DNA of 6,558 bases from Lentisphaerota bacterium (GTDB lineage: Bacteria > Verrucomicrobiota > Kiritimatiellia > RFP12 > UBA3636). Below the pieces are notes generated by a model. That model did not search any database. It saw only the letters and a program-made list of their open reading frames with translations, and was not told where the DNA came from. Location of the stretch: NCBI GenBank assembly GCA_012511845.1, contig JAAZFF010000201.1:1-6558 (forward strand). The letters run 5' to 3'. Position numbers and translations under genes: made by a program. Shown here one piece after another: positions 6,247 to 6,558 of this stretch (its first letter is position 1; each line of letters opens with the position of its first letter).

Positions 6247-6367
6247 CGGCTTGCCGGGAGATCGTACACGTTTACAGCGGAGCGGTACACGTTTCCCGTA
6301 CACGAGGATGTGAATGCGAAGGTGAAATCGTGTACGAGTACGGGTACGTGTACGAGTACGATTATGC
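6247..6367 (+). repeat. Dispersed repeat, copy B
   Basis: This is the complete copy, with the same order as copy A: CGGCTTGCCGG, TACACG-rich block, ACAGCGGAGCGGTACACGTT, CGTACACGA, GGTGAAATCGTGTACGAG, CGATTATGC. CGTACACGA (6297-6305) and TCGTGTACG (6328-6336) are perfect inverted 9-mers 22 bases apart. It differs from copy C at only 3 of 78 aligned bases, so B and C are recent or actively homogenised duplicates, while A is more diverged. No gene was found in the 637 bases from 5922 to the window end. Confidence 0.88.
6333..6362 (+). repeat. Period-6 TACGNN tandem array (5 units) inside copy B
   Basis: Five hexamers read TACGAG, TACGGG, TACGTG, TACGAG and TACGAT. The corresponding place in copy A (4575-4604) has the same length but has lost the periodicity. 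In copy C it lies beyond the window edge. Confidence 0.85.
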
Positions 6368-6420
6368 CATTCGGCAGGCGGGCACAGACAGGAATGGCTG
6401 TGCTACAGTTTGCGGCGCAT

Positions 6421-6460
6421 GAGAAAACTGCCCACTGCCTGCTACCCACTGGTCACTGGC
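6421..6460 (+). repeat. CACTG-rich dispersed module, copy 2 (forward)
   Basis: It reads GAGAAAACTGCCCACTGCCT and continues with GCTACCCACTGGTCACTG. It matches the reverse strand of 4369-4409 except for a 7-base insertion and a few substitutions. It sits between copies B and C of the larger repeat. Confidence 0.65.
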
Positions 6461-6462
6461 AC

Positions 6463-6558
6463 GGCTTGCCGGGCTCCAGCTTGTCGGGAGATCGTGCACG
6501 TTCACAGCGGAGCGGTACACGTTTCCCGTACACGAGGATGTGAATGCGAAGGTGAAAT
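6463..6558 (+). repeat. Dispersed repeat, copy C (cut by window edge)
   Basis: Bases 6481-6558 match 6251-6328 of copy B at 75 of 78 positions, offset by exactly 230 bases. A CGGCTTGCCGG precedes it at 6463-6473. The 3' half, including the hexamer array, would lie outside the window. Confidence 0.88.

Noticed and set aside
6126..6422. 98-codon plus-strand open frame over repeat copy B, rich in Tyr/Glu
   Set aside because: The residues come from the TACGNN array. The matching part of copy A is in a different frame upstream because of a 5-base indel, so no coding conservation is seen.
6247..6558. CRISPR array
   Set aside because: Only two near-identical units 230 bases apart, with repeats far longer than CRISPR repeats and no cas genes.
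4369..6558. Insertion sequence with the beta-helix gene as passenger
   Set aside because: No transposase, no matched terminal inverted repeats and no target-site duplication could be found around the gene.

Overview
The window looks like chromosomal DNA from a Gram-negative bacterium. The layout (an ExbB homologue with a cleavable signal peptide, two consecutive ExbD/TolR paralogues with a Met-Ile-Asp-Cys-Val-Phe-Gln anchor, a TPR protein upstream) and the repeat-rich spacers suggest the Planctomycetes-Verrucomicrobia-Lentisphaerae group, perhaps Lentisphaerota or Kiritimatiellota. That placement comes from memory of similar loci and was not tested by a search.

Left part (2-2745, plus strand): five closely spaced genes that read as one operon. 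They are the 3' end of a TPR-type protein, an ExbB/TolQ/MotA-family proton channel, two ExbD/TolR stator proteins, and a thiol peroxidase (tpx). Gaps of 62, 44, 19 and 27 bases separate them. The three channel genes should form an inner-membrane motor that uses the proton gradient to do work at the outer membrane or in the periplasm. The peroxidase follows closely, so it is probably cotranscribed, but it is not an obvious motor part. A GC-rich hairpin at 2763-2782 separates the operon from the next gene, which converges on it.

Middle (2783-4213, minus strand): a 476-residue FMN-dependent oxidoreductase of the nitronate monooxygenase/2-nitropropane dioxygenase family. It starts at a TTG supported by a strong Shine-Dalgarno sequence, with a good sigma70-like promoter just upstream.

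Right part (about 4320-6558): a secreted right-handed parallel beta-helix protein (4731-5921, minus strand), possibly a polysaccharide lyase-like enzyme. Non-coding repeat clusters lie on both sides of it. A unit of about 120 bases occurs at 4493-4609 and 6247-6367, and again from 6463, where the window edge cuts it off. It is accompanied by a CACTG-rich module whose orientation is reversed between the two clusters, and by period-6 arrays. No RNA gene, transposase, CRISPR array or integrase was seen.

The genes belong to known families. The least explained part of the window is the modular repeat system around the beta-helix gene.
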